The position numbers were made by a program, and so were the translations under genes. DNA of 64,000 bases, from the NCBI RefSeq assembly GCF_027941955.1, contig NZ_CP115960.1, positions 4,034,001-4,098,000 of the forward strand. The letters are read 5' to 3'. Source of the DNA: Sphingomonas sp. 7/4-4. Lineage in GTDB: Bacteria; Pseudomonadota; Alphaproteobacteria; Sphingomonadales; Sphingomonadaceae. The notes beneath the pieces are model-generated. The model was not told the origin of the DNA. It did not search any database and was given only the letters and a program-made list of their open reading frames with translations. Below are positions 8,601 through 18,159 of this stretch, piece by piece; within the stretch, counting starts at the first letter, position 1; each line of letters starts with the position of its first letter.

Positions 8601-9997
8601 TCAGATATGCAGCGCGCGTCCGTAGGCGCCGAGGACGCTCTCGTGCATCATCTCGCTGAGCGTCGGGTGCGGGAAGACGGTTTCCATCAGCTCGGCCTCG
8701 GTGGTCTCGAGCGTCTTGCCGATCGTATAGCCCTGGATCAGCTCGGTCACTTCGGCGCCGATCATGTGCGCGCCGAGCAGCTCGCCGGTCTTTGCGTCGA
8801 ACACCGTCTTCACGAAGCCCTCGGCCTCGCCGAGTGCGATCGCCTTGCCGTTGCCGATGAAGGGAAATTGCCGACCTTGACCTCATAGCCCGCTTCCTTG
8901 GCCTTAGCCTCGGTCAGGCCGACGCTGGCGATCTGCGGGTGGCAATAGGTGCAGCCCGGGATGTTGCGCGGGTCCATCGCATGCGGATGCTTGCCGGCGA
9001 TCGCCTCGACGGCGATCACGCCCTCGTGGCTGGCCTTGTGCGCGAGCCAGGGCGGCGCGGTGATGTCACCGATGGCATAGAGGCCGTCGACATTGGTCTT
9101 GCAAGCCGGATCGGTCTTGAGGAAGCCACGGTCGTCCATCGCGACGCCCAATTCCTTGAGGCCGATATTCTCGGTGTTCGGCACGATGCCGATCGCAACG
9201 ATGACGTGGCTGTATTCGCCGTTGACCGCCTTGCCGTCCTTATCCTTGATCGACGCCTTCACGCCATTTGCGCCGGCTTCGATCTTCTCGATCTTTGCGC
9301 TGGTGAGGATGTTCATGCCCTGCTTTTTGAGGGCTTTTTCGAGGAAGGTGGAGACGTCGGCGTCTTCGACGGGGACGATGCGGTCGAGCATCTCGACTAC
9401 GGTCACTTCGGCGCCCATGTCGTTGTAGAAGCTAGCAAATTCGATGCCGATCGCGCCCGAGCCGATAACGAGGAGCTTCTTCGGCATTTCGGGCGGCGTC
9501 ATTGCGTGGCGATAGGTCCACACGCGCTTGCCGTCGGCGGGAAGATTGGGGAGGTCGCGGGCGCGCGCGCCGGTGGCGAGGATGATGTTCTTCGCGGTCA
9601 GTTCTTCGGTCTTGCCGTCCTTAGTGACGGAGAGCTTGCCCTTGCCGGTCAGCTTGCCCTCGCCGAAATGCACGGCGATCTTGTTCTTCTTCATCAGGTG
9701 CGTGACGCCCTGGTTGAGCTGCTTCGCCACGCCGCGCGAGCGCTTGACCACGGCCTCGATGTCCGCGCTGATCTTCTCCGCAGCCAGCCCGTAATCCTTG
9801 GCGTGCTGCATGTAGTGATAGATCTCGGCCGAGCGGAGCAAAGCCTTGGTGGGGATACAGCCCCAGTTGAGGCAGATGCCGCCCAGCAATTCGCGCTCGA
9901 TGATCGCGGTCTTGAGCCCCAGCTGCGCGCCGCGGATCGCGGCGACATAGCCGCCGGGTCCCGAGCCGAGGACGATGAGGTCGTAGGATTCAGCCAT
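8601..9997 (-). CDS. lpdA: dihydrolipoyl dehydrogenase (E3), frameshifted as assembled
   Basis: FAD disulfide oxidoreductase that reoxidises lipoyl groups in pyruvate/2-oxoglutarate dehydrogenase. FAD motif GSGPGGYVAA, redox pair Cys42/Cys47 in GGICLNWGCIPTK, NAD motif GSGAIGIEFASF, and the active-site His in FPHPTLSE near the C-terminus. The frame breaks at about 8862-8864, where KVGNFP should continue into FIGNGKAIALGEAEGF; one base is missing from a C run. Restoring it gives 465 residues, the normal length. The E2 gene lies three genes upstream on the same strand. Confidence 0.92.
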
Positions 9998-10037
9998 GTG
10001 CGTGCGCCTTGCTTGGATCGTTGGCGAGATAGGGTGT

Positions 10038-10436
10038 TCAGGAGCCGGTTACAGCGGGCGCCTCGACCGGGCGCGGCTTGCGGTGCTCGTCGATCGCGAC
10101 GAAGACGAACTGCGCCTGCGTCACGAGGCAGCTTTCCTCGGCATGGCGCGCCCGGCGCCAGGCGGCGACGTCGATCGTCATCGAGGTGCGGCCGACCTTG
10201 ACCAGCTCGGCGAAGACCGAGACCTCGTCGCCAACCGCAACGGGGGCGTGGAACTTCATGCCCTCGACCGCGATCGTCACCGCACGGCCGTGCGAGTGGC
10301 GCGAGGCGACGAGGCCGGCCGCCATGTCCATCTGGCTCATCAGCCAGCCGCCGAAGATGTCGCCATAGGGATTGGCGTCGGCGGGCATGGTGGTGACTCG
10401 AATCGCCGGCTGGCGGTCGGGTGGGCCTTCAGCCAT
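10038..10436 (-). CDS. yciA: YciA-type hotdog acyl-CoA thioesterase
   Basis: 132 residues with the YciA signature NPYGDIFGGWLMSQMD, containing the catalytic Asp and the conserved Gly turn, then VEGMKFHAPVAVGDEV. Hydrolyses acyl-CoAs to acid and CoA in the cytosol. Its start overlaps the end of the small membrane-protein gene by eight bases, and it sits between the E2 and E3 genes of pyruvate dehydrogenase, so a role in trimming the acyl-CoA pool is plausible. Confidence 0.88.
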   Translation of the reverse strand: MAEGPPDRQPAIRVTTMPADANPYGDIFGGWLMSQMDMAAGLVASRHSHGRAVTIAVEGMKFHAPVAVGDEVSVFAELVKVGRTSMTIDVAAWRRARHAEESCLVTQAQFVFVAIDEHRKPRPVEAPAVTGS

Positions 10437-10701
10437 GGGCGACGTCCTTCGATTTGCGGGTCAGATCGGCGGGGTCGTCGTAATAAGCGCGCCGCACCGG
10501 TCCGATGCCCATCAGCACCACCGCGGCCATGCAGGCAAAAGCGACGAGCCAGATGTCATCGGTCGCGCGCGGATACGACCAGGCGGACGCCCATCCGATC
10601 AGCGCGGCGGCGACCAGCCCGATGAAGATGTGCACGACCTCGATGACGACGCGCACGCGCCTGTCCTCGGCGACGTCAAAGCCGAAGGCGACACGGAACA
10701 C
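10429..10701 (-). CDS. small two-helix membrane protein, unknown function
   Basis: 90 residues with hydrophobic segments at about 22-42 and 51-67 and polar ends (C-terminal DPADLTRKSKDVAHG). It begins 27 bases after the E2 stop at a GTG and overlaps yciA by eight bases, so it is probably co-transcribed with both. The start is uncertain because the ribosome site is poor. No family recognised. Confidence 0.5.
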   Translation of the reverse strand: MFRVAFGFDVAEDRRVRVVIEVVHIFIGLVAAALIGWASAWSYPRATDDIWLVAFACMAAVVLMGIGPVRRAYYDDPADLTRKSKDVAHG

Positions 10702-10728
10702 CTTGATGAGGGGCGCATCGCAGCCGCC

Positions 10729-12028
10729 TCAGGCGATCATGCCCAGCGGCGATTCGACCAGCGCCTTGAATGTCTTCATCAATTCGGCGCCGTCGGCCCC
10801 GTCGATCGCGCGGTGATCGAAGCTGCCGGTCGCGCTCATCACCGTGGCGATGCCGAGCGCGTCGTCGATGATGTACGGACGCTTCTCGCCCGCGCCGATC
10901 GCCATGATCATGCCCTGCGGCGGATTGATCACTGCATCGAACTGCGTGATCCCGAACATGCCCATGTTGGAGATCGAGGCGGTGCCGCCCTGATATTCCT
11001 CGGGCTTCAATTTGCCTTCCTTGGCGCGACTCGCGAGATCCTTCATCTGGGTCGAGATCGCCGATACGCTGATTCCCGCCGCGTCGCGGATGATCGGCGT
11101 GATCAGCCCGGTCGGGGTCGAGACCGCGACCGAGACGTCGGCGCGGCTGTACTTGATCAATTTGTCGCCGGTGTAGGTGACGTTGCACTTGGGCGTCTGG
11201 ATCAGCGCGACGCCGAGCGCCTTGATCAGCAGATCGTTGACCGAAAGCTTGACGCCGCGCGCCTCGAGCGACTTGTTGAGATCGGCGCGCAGCTTGAGCA
11301 GCGCATCGAGGCGGATATCGACCGTGAGATAGATGTGCGGGACGGTCTGCTTCGATTCGGTGAGGCGCCGGGCGATCGTCTTGCGGATGTTGGAGAGCTT
11401 CTCTTCCTCGTGCGGAATGCTGTCGTCGAACCAGACCGGCTTGTGCTCGGCCGGCGCGGCGGCAGCCGGCGCAGGCGAGGTCGCGGCGGCAGCGGCGGGC
11501 TGGGCAGCCGGCGCGGCACCGGGCTTGGCGCCCTCCAGGTCGGCCTTGACGATGCGGCCATTGGGGCCCGAACCGCTCAGCGAGGCGAGGTCGACGCCCT
11601 TCTCGGCGGCGATGCGCTTGGCCAGCGGGCTCGCCTTGACGCGGCTGCCGTCCTGCGCGGCGCCATTGGCCTTGGCGGGGGCAGGCGCCGGAGCTGCGGC
11701 AGGCGCCGGAGCGGAGTCGGCTCAGGCGCGGCTTCCGCCTTGGCGGCAGGCGCGGGGGCCGGAGTCGCGGGCGCGGAAACCTCGCCACCTTCGCCGGCCA
11801 TCACGGCGATCACGGTGCCGACCTTCACATTGTCGGTGCCCTCGGGAACGGTGATCTTGCCGATCACGCCTTCATCGACGGCTTCGAACTCCATCGTCGC
11901 CTTGTCGGTCTCGATCTCCGCAAGGAGGTCGCCGGACTTCACCGTGTCGCCTTCCTTCACCAGCCATTTGGCGAGAGTGCCCTCCTCCATCGTGGGGAAA
12001 GCGCAGGCATCTTGATTTCGATCGACAT
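10729..12028 (-). CDS. pdhC: pyruvate dehydrogenase E2 (dihydrolipoamide acetyltransferase), two frameshifts
   Basis: Starts MSIEIKMPALSP at ATG 12028. One N-terminal lipoyl domain (lipoylated Lys in EIETDKATMEFEA), an Ala/Pro linker, a peripheral-subunit-binding domain (ASPLAKRIAAEKGVDL), a second linker, and the catalytic domain ending with the active-site SFDHRAIDGADGAE. Two single-base losses interrupt it: in the C run at 11994-11997 (SP should continue TMEEGTLAKW) and at about 11713 in the Ala/Pro linker. Repair gives 433 residues, normal for this E2. The E1 genes are not in the window. Confidence 0.92.
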
Positions 12029-12200
12029 GGAGGTTCCCGTCGTTGGTCCCTGGGGTAAGGCTCGCCCTCCCTTTGCCGCCGCCACCGCATCGGTCAAGAC
12101 CTTGGGCTTGCGCAGGACGCAATCGCACGGCACCTGAAGGAAAGCCTCAACGCGCGAGGCGCTTGAAAGGGTGACCGCGAAGCGCGGCAGGGAAGGCATC

Positions 12201-12656
12201 ATGCGCACCTATCTGGTGGTGATCGACGAAAGTCCCGAATCCGAGATCGCATTGCGCTTCGCCGCGCGCCGCGCCGTGAAGACCGGCGGCAATGTCGAGA
12301 TTCTCGCGCTTACTCCGCCGCAGGAATTCGTCCAGTGGGGCGGCGTGATGGCGACGATCGAGGAAGAAGGCCGCGAGCGCGCCGAGGCGCTGGTGACGCG
12401 CGCGGCCGGGGCCTTGTTCACCGAATCGGGCATCAAGCCTTCGATCACCGTGCGCGAGGGCGACGGCGCCAAGGTGGTGCGCGAGATGATCGCGGCGAAC
12501 GGCGACATCGCGGCGCTCGTGCTCGGAGCGGCGGCGAGCGGGCCGCCGGGGACTTTGGTGTCGCACTTCACCGGCGCGGATGCGGGAACGCTGAGTGTGC
12601 CGGTGATGATCATTCCGGGCTCGCTCGATGTCGCGGCGATCGACCGGTTGAGCTGA
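12201..12656 (+). CDS. universal stress protein (UspA fold)
   Basis: 151 residues. Begins MRTYLVVIDESPESEIALRF, with the ATP-binding Asp of the UspA fold, and carries LVLGAAASGPPGTLVSHF, an approximate match to the G-x2-G-x9-G(S/T) nucleotide-binding signature. GGAAGG lies five bases before the ATG, which is why the start 30 bases further upstream was rejected. Divergent from the E2 gene, with a 172-bp gap holding both promoters. Confidence 0.85.
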   Translation: MRTYLVVIDESPESEIALRFAARRAVKTGGNVEILALTPPQEFVQWGGVMATIEEEGRERAEALVTRAAGALFTESGIKPSITVREGDGAKVVREMIAANGDIAALVLGAAASGPPGTLVSHFTGADAGTLSVPVMIIPGSLDVAAIDRLS

Positions 12657-12657
12657 G

Positions 12658-13171
12658 GTGCGGTCGCGGACCTTTCTCCTGATCGCTTCGCTCGTGTCCT
12701 TTGTCGCGGTGACCGGTTCCGATCTCTTCGCCCGCATCACGATCGGCCAACGCTCGCTGATGGGCGCCGTTAGCGAACATATCGAATGGGCCGGGATGAC
12801 TCTGATCGGCCTCCTTCTCCTCCTCGCACCTTTTCTGGTCGTGGCGCTCATCTGCGCGATCGCCAACAAGCGCGCGCGGACCCGCAGTGCGGTCACGATC
12901 TTCGTCGCCGCGCTGATCGCTTCGCTCTATTTCTATTTCGGCGCCTTCCAGGCGGCCGAGCGCGCGGCGCTGGATGCGCACTGGACGGCTGCGGCGCTGT
13001 CGATAGGTCTCCTCCCATTCTTCATTGGCATCCCCGCGGTGCTGTTGACGGCTATTGCCGCAGCGCTGGCCATGGGCTTCGATCGTCGCTTGCCGCAGAC
13101 GCGGATTGAAGAAGAAGACCTCACCCAACCTTCTCCCGCGAAAGCGGAGAAGGCTATAGAAGAGAGCCCCG
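12658..13171 (+). CDS. four-helix membrane protein, 3' end uncertain
   Basis: GTG at 12658 directly follows the stress-protein stop. Hydrophobic segments at about residues 4-22, 46-68, 76-94 and 110-140 indicate an inner-membrane protein of unknown family. No in-frame stop occurs before 13578, but from about 13120 the frame runs through an inverted repeat and then out of frame through the M28 peptidase gene, so that part is not believable. A lost base near the end, as elsewhere in this window, would bring in a TGA at 13109. The end given is a boundary, not a stop. Confidence 0.5.
13129..13153. repeat. short hairpin of the CTTCTCCCGC type
   Basis: CCTTCTCCCGC pairs with GCGGAGAAGG around a GAAA loop, just before the M28 peptidase start. 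It resembles single arms of the composite repeats found elsewhere in the window. Confidence 0.55.
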
Positions 13172-14461
13172 ATGCGTATCCTCGCTGTCTTGCCAGCCTT
13201 TCTCCTTGCCGCCCCTGCTGCGGCGCAGACCCAGCCCAGCCCCGCGCGCTTGAAGGCGGACGTCGAGAAGCTGGTCGGCTTCGGCACGCGGCACACGCTA
13301 TCCTCGCCCGATCACCCCACACGCGGCATCGGCGCGGCGCGGCGGTGGTTCGCGACCGAGCTTTCGCGGATCGGCGAAGGGTGCGGCGGCTGCATCGAGA
13401 CGGCGAATCTCGCGCGGACCTTCACCAACGATCGCGCGCCGAACGGCGTCGAGGTGGTCGACGTGCTCGGCTTCCAGCCGGGCAGGAACGCGAAACGTGT
13501 CGTCATCGTGATGGGGCATATCGACAGCCGCGTCAGCGATCCGATGAACGCCACTTCGGATGCGCCCGGTGCCAATGACGATGCCTCGGGCGTCGCCTTG
13601 GTGCTCGAGGCCGCGCGGATCCTGTCGAAGGAGAAGTTCGACGCGACGATCGTCTATGCCGCATTGTCGGGCGAGGAGCAGGGGCTGTTCGGCGGGCAAT
13701 TGCTCGCCGAGACCGCGAAGGAGCGCGGCTGGACGGTCAGCGCGGTGCTCAACAACGACATCGTCGGCAATACGATCGGGCAAAGCGGCACGCGGGTAGC
13801 GGATCGGGTGCGGCTCTTCTCCGAAGGCATCCGCCAGGTCGAGTCGCTCGACGAGCAGGTCGCCCGGCGCGCCGATGGCGGCGAGGACGACGGCCCTTCC
13901 CGCGCACTGGCCAAGGCGGCGGATGGCGTGGCGGGCAAGCTGCCGGGCGGGCTGGACGTCGTATTGGTGCGCCGGCCGGACCGGTTCGGCCGCGGCGGGG
14001 ACCACACCCCGTTCCTCAAGCTCGGCTATCCGGCGGTGCGCTTCACCGTGGGTGTCGAGAATTACGACGCGCAGCATCAGGATTTGCGCACCGAGAACGG
14101 CCGTATCTATGGCGACACCGTCGACCGGATGGACTTCGGCTATCTCGCCAAGGTGACGGCGATCAACGTCGCGACGATCCGCCGGCTCGCCAGTGCGCCC
14201 GCGGCGCCGGCAAACGTGACGATCGGCGGCGCGCTGGCGAGCGATACGTCGGTCAAATGGGAGCCGGTGCCGGGCGCGTCACGCTATCGCGTCCATTGGC
14301 GCCGCGCCGACGCGCAGGACTGGCAGCAGCATGTCGACGTCGCCGGCAGCGAGACGGTCCTCAAGGGCGTGATCGTCGACGACCATTTCGTCGGTGTCTC
14401 GGCGCTGGCCGCCGACGGCTCCGAAAGCCTGGTGACCTTCGGCGGCCGCGCCCGGCGCTAG
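13172..14461 (+). CDS. exported M28-family zinc aminopeptidase
   Basis: 429 residues with a signal peptide (MRILAVLPAFLLAAPAAAQ). All five metal ligands of the M28 fold are visible: His in MGHIDSR, bridging Asp in GANDDASG, catalytic and ligand Glu in LSGEEQGLFG, Asp in NNDIVGNT and His in GGDHTPFLK. The last about 90 residues look like a fibronectin-III-type domain (PANVTIGGAL...YRVHWRRA). Periplasmic peptide turnover is inferred. It is followed by a paired inverted repeat. Confidence 0.88.
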   Translation: MRILAVLPAFLLAAPAAAQTQPSPARLKADVEKLVGFGTRHTLSSPDHPTRGIGAARRWFATELSRIGEGCGGCIETANLARTFTNDRAPNGVEVVDVLGFQPGRNAKRVVIVMGHIDSRVSDPMNATSDAPGANDDASGVALVLEAARILSKEKFDATIVYAALSGEEQGLFGGQLLAETAKERGWTVSAVLNNDIVGNTIGQSGTRVADRVRLFSEGIRQVESLDEQVARRADGGEDDGPSRALAKAADGVAGKLPGGLDVVLVRRPDRFGRGGDHTPFLKLGYPAVRFTVGVENYDAQHQDLRTENGRIYGDTVDRMDFGYLAKVTAINVATIRRLASAPAAPANVTIGGALASDTSVKWEPVPGASRYRVHWRRADAQDWQQHVDVAGSETVLKGVIVDDHFVGVSALAADGSESLVTFGGRARR

Positions 14462-14480
14462 GACTGGGCCCAAGCTGGCT

Positions 14481-14613
14481 CCCCTCCCTGCAAGGGAGGG
14501 GCTGGGGTGGGTGCGACCGAAGGAGCCCATCGGGCTGCATCGACAAAGAAAGGGCCGGGCATCGAGCCCGACCTTTTCTTACCCACTCCTGACCCCTCCC
14601 TTGCAGGGAGGGG
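14481..14613. repeat. paired CCCCTCCCTGCAAGGGAGGGG palindromes
   Basis: A 21-base near-palindrome, CCCCTCCCTGCAAGGGAGGG plus G (14481-14501), recurs inverted at 14593-14613, enclosing about 90 bp. It fills the gap between the convergent M28 peptidase and RcnB-like genes. Confidence 0.8.
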
Positions 14614-14645
14614 AAAGTCGAATGGCGATACGCCTTGGCCCTGAC

Positions 14646-15540
14646 TCAGCAGCCGCAGCGCGGCCGTACCTTGCGCCACAGACGCTTGGTCGGCGCGCGG
14701 CGGTAGCTCCTGGTTGCTACGCGTTCGACATATTCGGTGACGGTGGTGGTCGTGGTCACTGCGCCGGGAATGACCACGACGGTCGTCCCCGCGCCGTAGT
14801 TGCCGACCCAGGCGCCGTTCTGCCACGCCGTGCCGTTATAGCCGCCCTGCCAGCCGCCACAGGCCTGCGCGCAGGGCGGGGCCATCTGCACCACCGGCGG
14901 CGGAGCCACCGGCGGTGCATACCCCTGGGTATGGGCCATGATAACGGCCGGGTTCGTCATGACGGCGCGGCGGCGGCGGCATGTCGTAAGGTGGCGGCGG
15001 AGGGCCGTCGTCATAGGCGCCGTCGTCATAATAATCGTCGGGATCGACCGGCTCGATCCGCGGCGGCGGATAGCCTGCGCCCGTCCGGCTGTCGGCGCGC
15101 GCATAGCCGTCGTCCGCGCTCGCCATGGCGACTGCGCCGCCCCACGAAATGCCGTCGCGCGAATCCCAGACGCTGCCGTCGCGATCGACCAGCACGGCGT
15201 CGTCATAATAGCGCACCCACGAATAGCCCGGCGGAGGCGCAGCGAGGCCGAAGCTCAGATAGTCGTGGACGCGGAAGTCGCCGCCCATCCAATAGCCGGG
15301 CAGCCTGCCACCGCGATGGAGCCGGCGATACGAGTTCCAGCCGCCCGGCGCGCGATAGCCCGCGTCCCAGCGCCCGTCGCGCATCGTCCAGCGATGCGGA
15401 TTGGTGCGCATCACCATGGGTGCCGAAGTTCGCGGCATCACGACCCAGCGGTCGTTTTGCCAGACGCGCTGCGCGGCGGCGGGCGTCGCCCCTGCGACTC
15501 CGACGATCACCGCTGCTGCCAACCAAGTGCTGCGCACCAT
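14646..15540 (-). CDS. RcnB-like periplasmic protein, frameshifted as assembled
   Basis: Signal peptide MVRSTWLAAAVIVGVAGATPAAAQ, then an RcnB-type core: RRLHRGGRLPGYW, FRVHDYLSFGLAAPPPGYSWV and YYDDAVLVDRDGSVWD. The C-terminal part is rich in Pro, Tyr, Asp and Gly and ends TKRLWRKVRPRCGC. One extra G in the run at 14922-14925 shifts the frame after YHGPYPG; removing it joins the two halves (YAPPVAPPPVVQMAPP) into 297 residues. RcnB proteins modulate nickel/cobalt export, but sphingomonads carry many paralogues, so metal specificity is unknown. Confidence 0.78.
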
Positions 15541-15653
15541 GCTTACTCCTTCGCGCGAGTGCCCTCTGCCCGCTCTACGAAAGGAGTAACCGTTACGGCG
15601 CGCGCACGAAATCGCGGGTGCGGCTCAAACCTGTCCCAATGCGGGGCAGCGTT

Positions 15654-16139
15654 TCATCCCGAGATTCTTGGGGCGAGAATCCGCATCAGGGCCTCGCACC
15701 CGGCGGCGTCGCCCGAGTCGAAGCGTGCGGGGATCGGGCTGTCGAGATCGAGCACTCCGAGCAGCTCGCCCTGATGGACGATCGGCACCACCAGCTCGGA
15801 ACGGCTGGCGGCATCGCAGGCGATGTGCCCGGGAAAGGCGTGGACGTCCTCGACAAGCTGGGTCTCGCGCGTCGCCGCCGCGGCGCCGCACACGCCCTTG
15901 CCGAACGGGATTCGGATGCACGCGGCCTTACCCTGGAACGGCCCGAGCACGAGCTCGCCGCCGACATTCCGGTAGAAGCCGGACCAATTGAGGTCGGGGA
16001 GATATTGCCCGATCAGCGCCGAGACATTGGCCATGTTGGCGATCGCGTCGGGCTCGTCGGCAGTGAGCGAGTCGAGCGCGGCGGCGAGGTCGCGATAGAG
16101 TTCGGATTTGGAGCCGGCGGCGATGTCGAAGGTGAACAT
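15654..16139 (-). CDS. msrC: free methionine-(R)-sulfoxide reductase, GAF type
   Basis: 161 residues, the size of fRMsr. A single GAF domain carries the three family Cys: ACIRIPF, KGVCGAA and HIACDAAS. Reduces free Met-R-sulfoxide in the cytosol with thioredoxin. The ATG at 16139 (MFTFDIAAGSK) is used; the longer frame to 16211 runs into an inverted repeat. Monocistronic by spacing. Confidence 0.9.
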   Translation of the reverse strand: MFTFDIAAGSKSELYRDLAAALDSLTADEPDAIANMANVSALIGQYLPDLNWSGFYRNVGGELVLGPFQGKAACIRIPFGKGVCGAAAATRETQLVEDVHAFPGHIACDAASRSELVVPIVHQGELLGVLDLDSPIPARFDSGDAAGCEALMRILAPRISG

Positions 16140-16154
16140 GGGAGGTATGTAGCC

Positions 16155-16275
16155 ATTCCTCCCCCGGAGGGGAGGGGACCAGCGAAGCTGGTGGAGGGGT
16201 AGTTTCCCCAAGCTGTGTCGCCGGCGGCCAATACCCCTCCACCGCTTCGCGGTTCCCTCCCCTCCGGAGGAGGAT
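16155..16275. repeat. composite inverted repeat between msrC and arfB
   Basis: ATTCCTCCCCCGGAGGGGAG and a following CAGCGAAGCTGGTGGAGGGG arm (16155-16201) recur inverted as ACCCCTCCACCGCTTCGCGG and CCTCCCCTCCGGAGGAGGAT (16231-16275). Same general layout as the copies at 29446 and 45106, with different arms. Confidence 0.75.
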
Positions 16276-16281
16276 CGGGAG

Positions 16282-16683
16282 TTAATCCAGCCGCACCCGG
16301 CCGCGCCCGGCCTTCACTTCGCTGCGCCCCTTCTTGGTGTCGACGCGGCGCGCCTTCGCCGCCCTGCTCGGCTTGGTCTTCACGCGCCGCGCCTGGCGTT
16401 CGAGCGCCTTGTCGATCAGCTCGACTACCCGTTCGCGCGCATCGCTGCGGTTGGCGTCCTGCGTCCGGAATTTCCGTGCGGTGATCACCAGCTCGCCCGC
16501 GGCGGTCATCTTGCTGCCGGCCAGCGTCTTGAGTTGCTGATAGGCGTAAGGCGGCAGCCCCAGCGCGAAGACGTTGACGCGCAGCTGCACCGCGGTGGCG
16601 ACCTTGTTGACGTTCTGCCCGCCCGGTCCCGAGGCGGCGAGGAACTTTTCCTCGACGATCGCCTCTTCCGGAAGCTCAGCCAC
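16282..16683 (-). CDS. arfB: peptidyl-tRNA hydrolase ArfB (YaeJ-type ribosome rescue)
   Basis: 133 residues with the GGQ loop in AASGPGGQNVNKV and a long basic C-terminal tail (KTKPSRAAKARRVDTKKGRS) that enters the empty mRNA channel of stalled ribosomes. Class-I release-factor domain without codon-recognition domain, which separates it from RF1/RF2. GTG at 16683 overlaps the last eight bases of the RluA-type gene, indicating translational coupling. Confidence 0.9.
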   Translation of the reverse strand: MAELPEEAIVEEKFLAASGPGGQNVNKVATAVQLRVNVFALGLPPYAYQQLKTLAGSKMTAAGELVITARKFRTQDANRSDARERVVELIDKALERQARRVKTKPSRAAKARRVDTKKGRSEVKAGRGRVRLD

Positions 16684-17326
16684 GGCCGAAGCCCAGATTG
16701 TGGAAGCGCACCGGCAGCGGCGCCTCGCCATGGATGTCGGGCTTGCCTTCGCGCGGGACGGTGAGTTCGGCGGCGTGGAGCATCACCGCGGGGCCGCCCT
16801 TGCCATAGACCGGGTCGCCGAGGATCGGCAGGCCGATGCCCTCTGCGGCGTGGACGCGGATCTGGTGGGTGCGGCCGGTTTCGGGGAAGAAAGCGAGCAT
16901 CGCCTTTCCGCGCGCGCGCTCGACGACTTCCCAGCGGGTGCGCGCGGGCTTGCCGCCCGGGTCGCCGGTCATCCGCCAGCCGGATTCTTCGGTCGAGACC
17001 TTGATCAGCGGCAAGTCGATCTCGCCGCTTTCCTCGGTGGGTTCGCCGTCGAGGATCGCGAGGTAGCGCTTGACCACCGTGCCGGCCTCGAAAGCCTGGC
17101 CGAAGCGCTTGTGCGCCTTGGGATTGCGGGCGAGCAACAGGCAGCCGCTGGTGTCGCGGTCGAGCCGGTGGACGGGCAAGGGCAGGCGCTGGAAGCCGAA
17201 GGTGAGCTGGTCGAGCATGTCCTCGAGGCTTTGCGAGCGATCGCGCGGGCGATCGACCGGCAGGCCCGCGGGCTTGTCGATCACGATCGCTTCGCCGTCG
17301 ATGAAGAGTATGCGGTCCTGGAACAT
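16676..17326 (-). CDS. RluA-family pseudouridine synthase
   Basis: 216 residues beginning MFQDRILFIDGEAIVIDKPAG. The catalytic Asp lies in VHRLDRDTSGCLLLAR, the RluA/RsuA signature motif, and GRTHQIRVH is the second family motif. No S4 domain. Modifies uridines in rRNA or tRNA; which one cannot be told. A longer frame to 17488 exists but its N-terminus is not family-like. Followed by arfB with an eight-base overlap, so the pair links RNA modification to ribosome rescue. Confidence 0.88.
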   Translation of the reverse strand: MFQDRILFIDGEAIVIDKPAGLPVDRPRDRSQSLEDMLDQLTFGFQRLPLPVHRLDRDTSGCLLLARNPKAHKRFGQAFEAGTVVKRYLAILDGEPTEESGEIDLPLIKVSTEESGWRMTGDPGGKPARTRWEVVERARGKAMLAFFPETGRTHQIRVHAAEGIGLPILGDPVYGKGGPAVMLHAAELTVPREGKPDIHGEAPLPVRFHNLGFGRG

Positions 17327-17437
17327 GCCTCGCCCATGCCACCGCGCGGCCGCCGGCGCCAGCATGGCAATATGATCCTTTCCGTGCGCGCGGCGTTGGA
17401 TGGACGATGCCATCCCGGCAGCGTCGTGAGGGTGCGC

Positions 17438-18159
17438 ATGCGTCTTTCGGCCCTGGCTCTGCTCCTGCTCACGCCTTGCGCGGCGCATGCCGAGGATCCG
17501 ACGCCTCCCCGCTGCCGGCGAACGTTGTGCGCCTCTTCAATCATCTGCCTTATGGCGAGGCGCCCGCGACTTCGCTGGCGCCGGTGCCCAGCCTGCCGGG
17601 TTGCATGCTGGTGCGCGAGGCGACCTATGATCTCGAGCGCCTGCTGGCCGCCGCGCGGGGCGAAGGGATCGAGCTGGGCGCGATATCGTGCTTCCGTTCG
17701 ATCGAGCACCAGCGCCGCGTCTTCTGCGCCGGACCGGACAATTGCGACACCGTCGGCGGCGCCGCGCTCCGGGCGCGGTTCATCGGCCCGCCGGGACATA
17801 GCGAGCACGCCACCGGCTATGCGATCGACTTCGTCCAGCGCGGCTCCACCTGCCGCGCCGTCGAGCAATGCTTCATGCTCACGCCGGGCGGCAAATGGCT
17901 GATGAAGCGGGGGCCGGATTTCGGCTTCGAGCTATCCTTCCCGGCAGGCAACAAGCAGGGGTGGGCTGGGAGCCGTGGCATTGGCGCTGGGTCGGCCGCA
18001 GCAGTGATTCCGGCGCGCAGGCACAGGCGGCACGCGCGCGTTTCGTGGTGGCACAGGCGAGCTTCCCGGCGCTCCCCGCCGTCGCCCGCCCGCAAACGAA
18101 GACGGCGGCCGGAACCGTGGTTCCAGCCGCCGCCGACGCGAGACCGCGCGGGAGGGGGA
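17438..18159 (+). CDS. exported M15/VanY-type D-Ala-D-Ala carboxypeptidase, frameshifted
   Basis: Signal peptide MRLSALALLLLTPCAAHA after GAGGG. The M15 core has zinc ligands in GHSEHATGYAIDF (His, Asp) and WEPWHWRWVG (His), and paired Cys in AISCFRS, VFCAGPDNC and EQCFML. Two bases appear lost: in the C run at 17506-17509 (PTPP then LPANVVRLFN) and in the G run at 17958-17961 (NKQG then VGWEPWHW). After the second repair no stop is met before the WrbA gene, so the 3' end is uncertain and a third indel is likely. Role: trimming peptidoglycan peptides in the periplasm. Confidence 0.75.
18104..18131 (-). terminator. hairpin downstream of wrbA
   Basis: GGCGGC-C-GGAACC pairs with GGTTCC-A-GCCGCC around two bases. 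On the minus strand it follows the wrbA stop (18160) by about 30 bases and leads into a moderately T-rich CGTCTTCGTTTGC. It lies between two convergent genes and may serve both. Confidence 0.6.
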
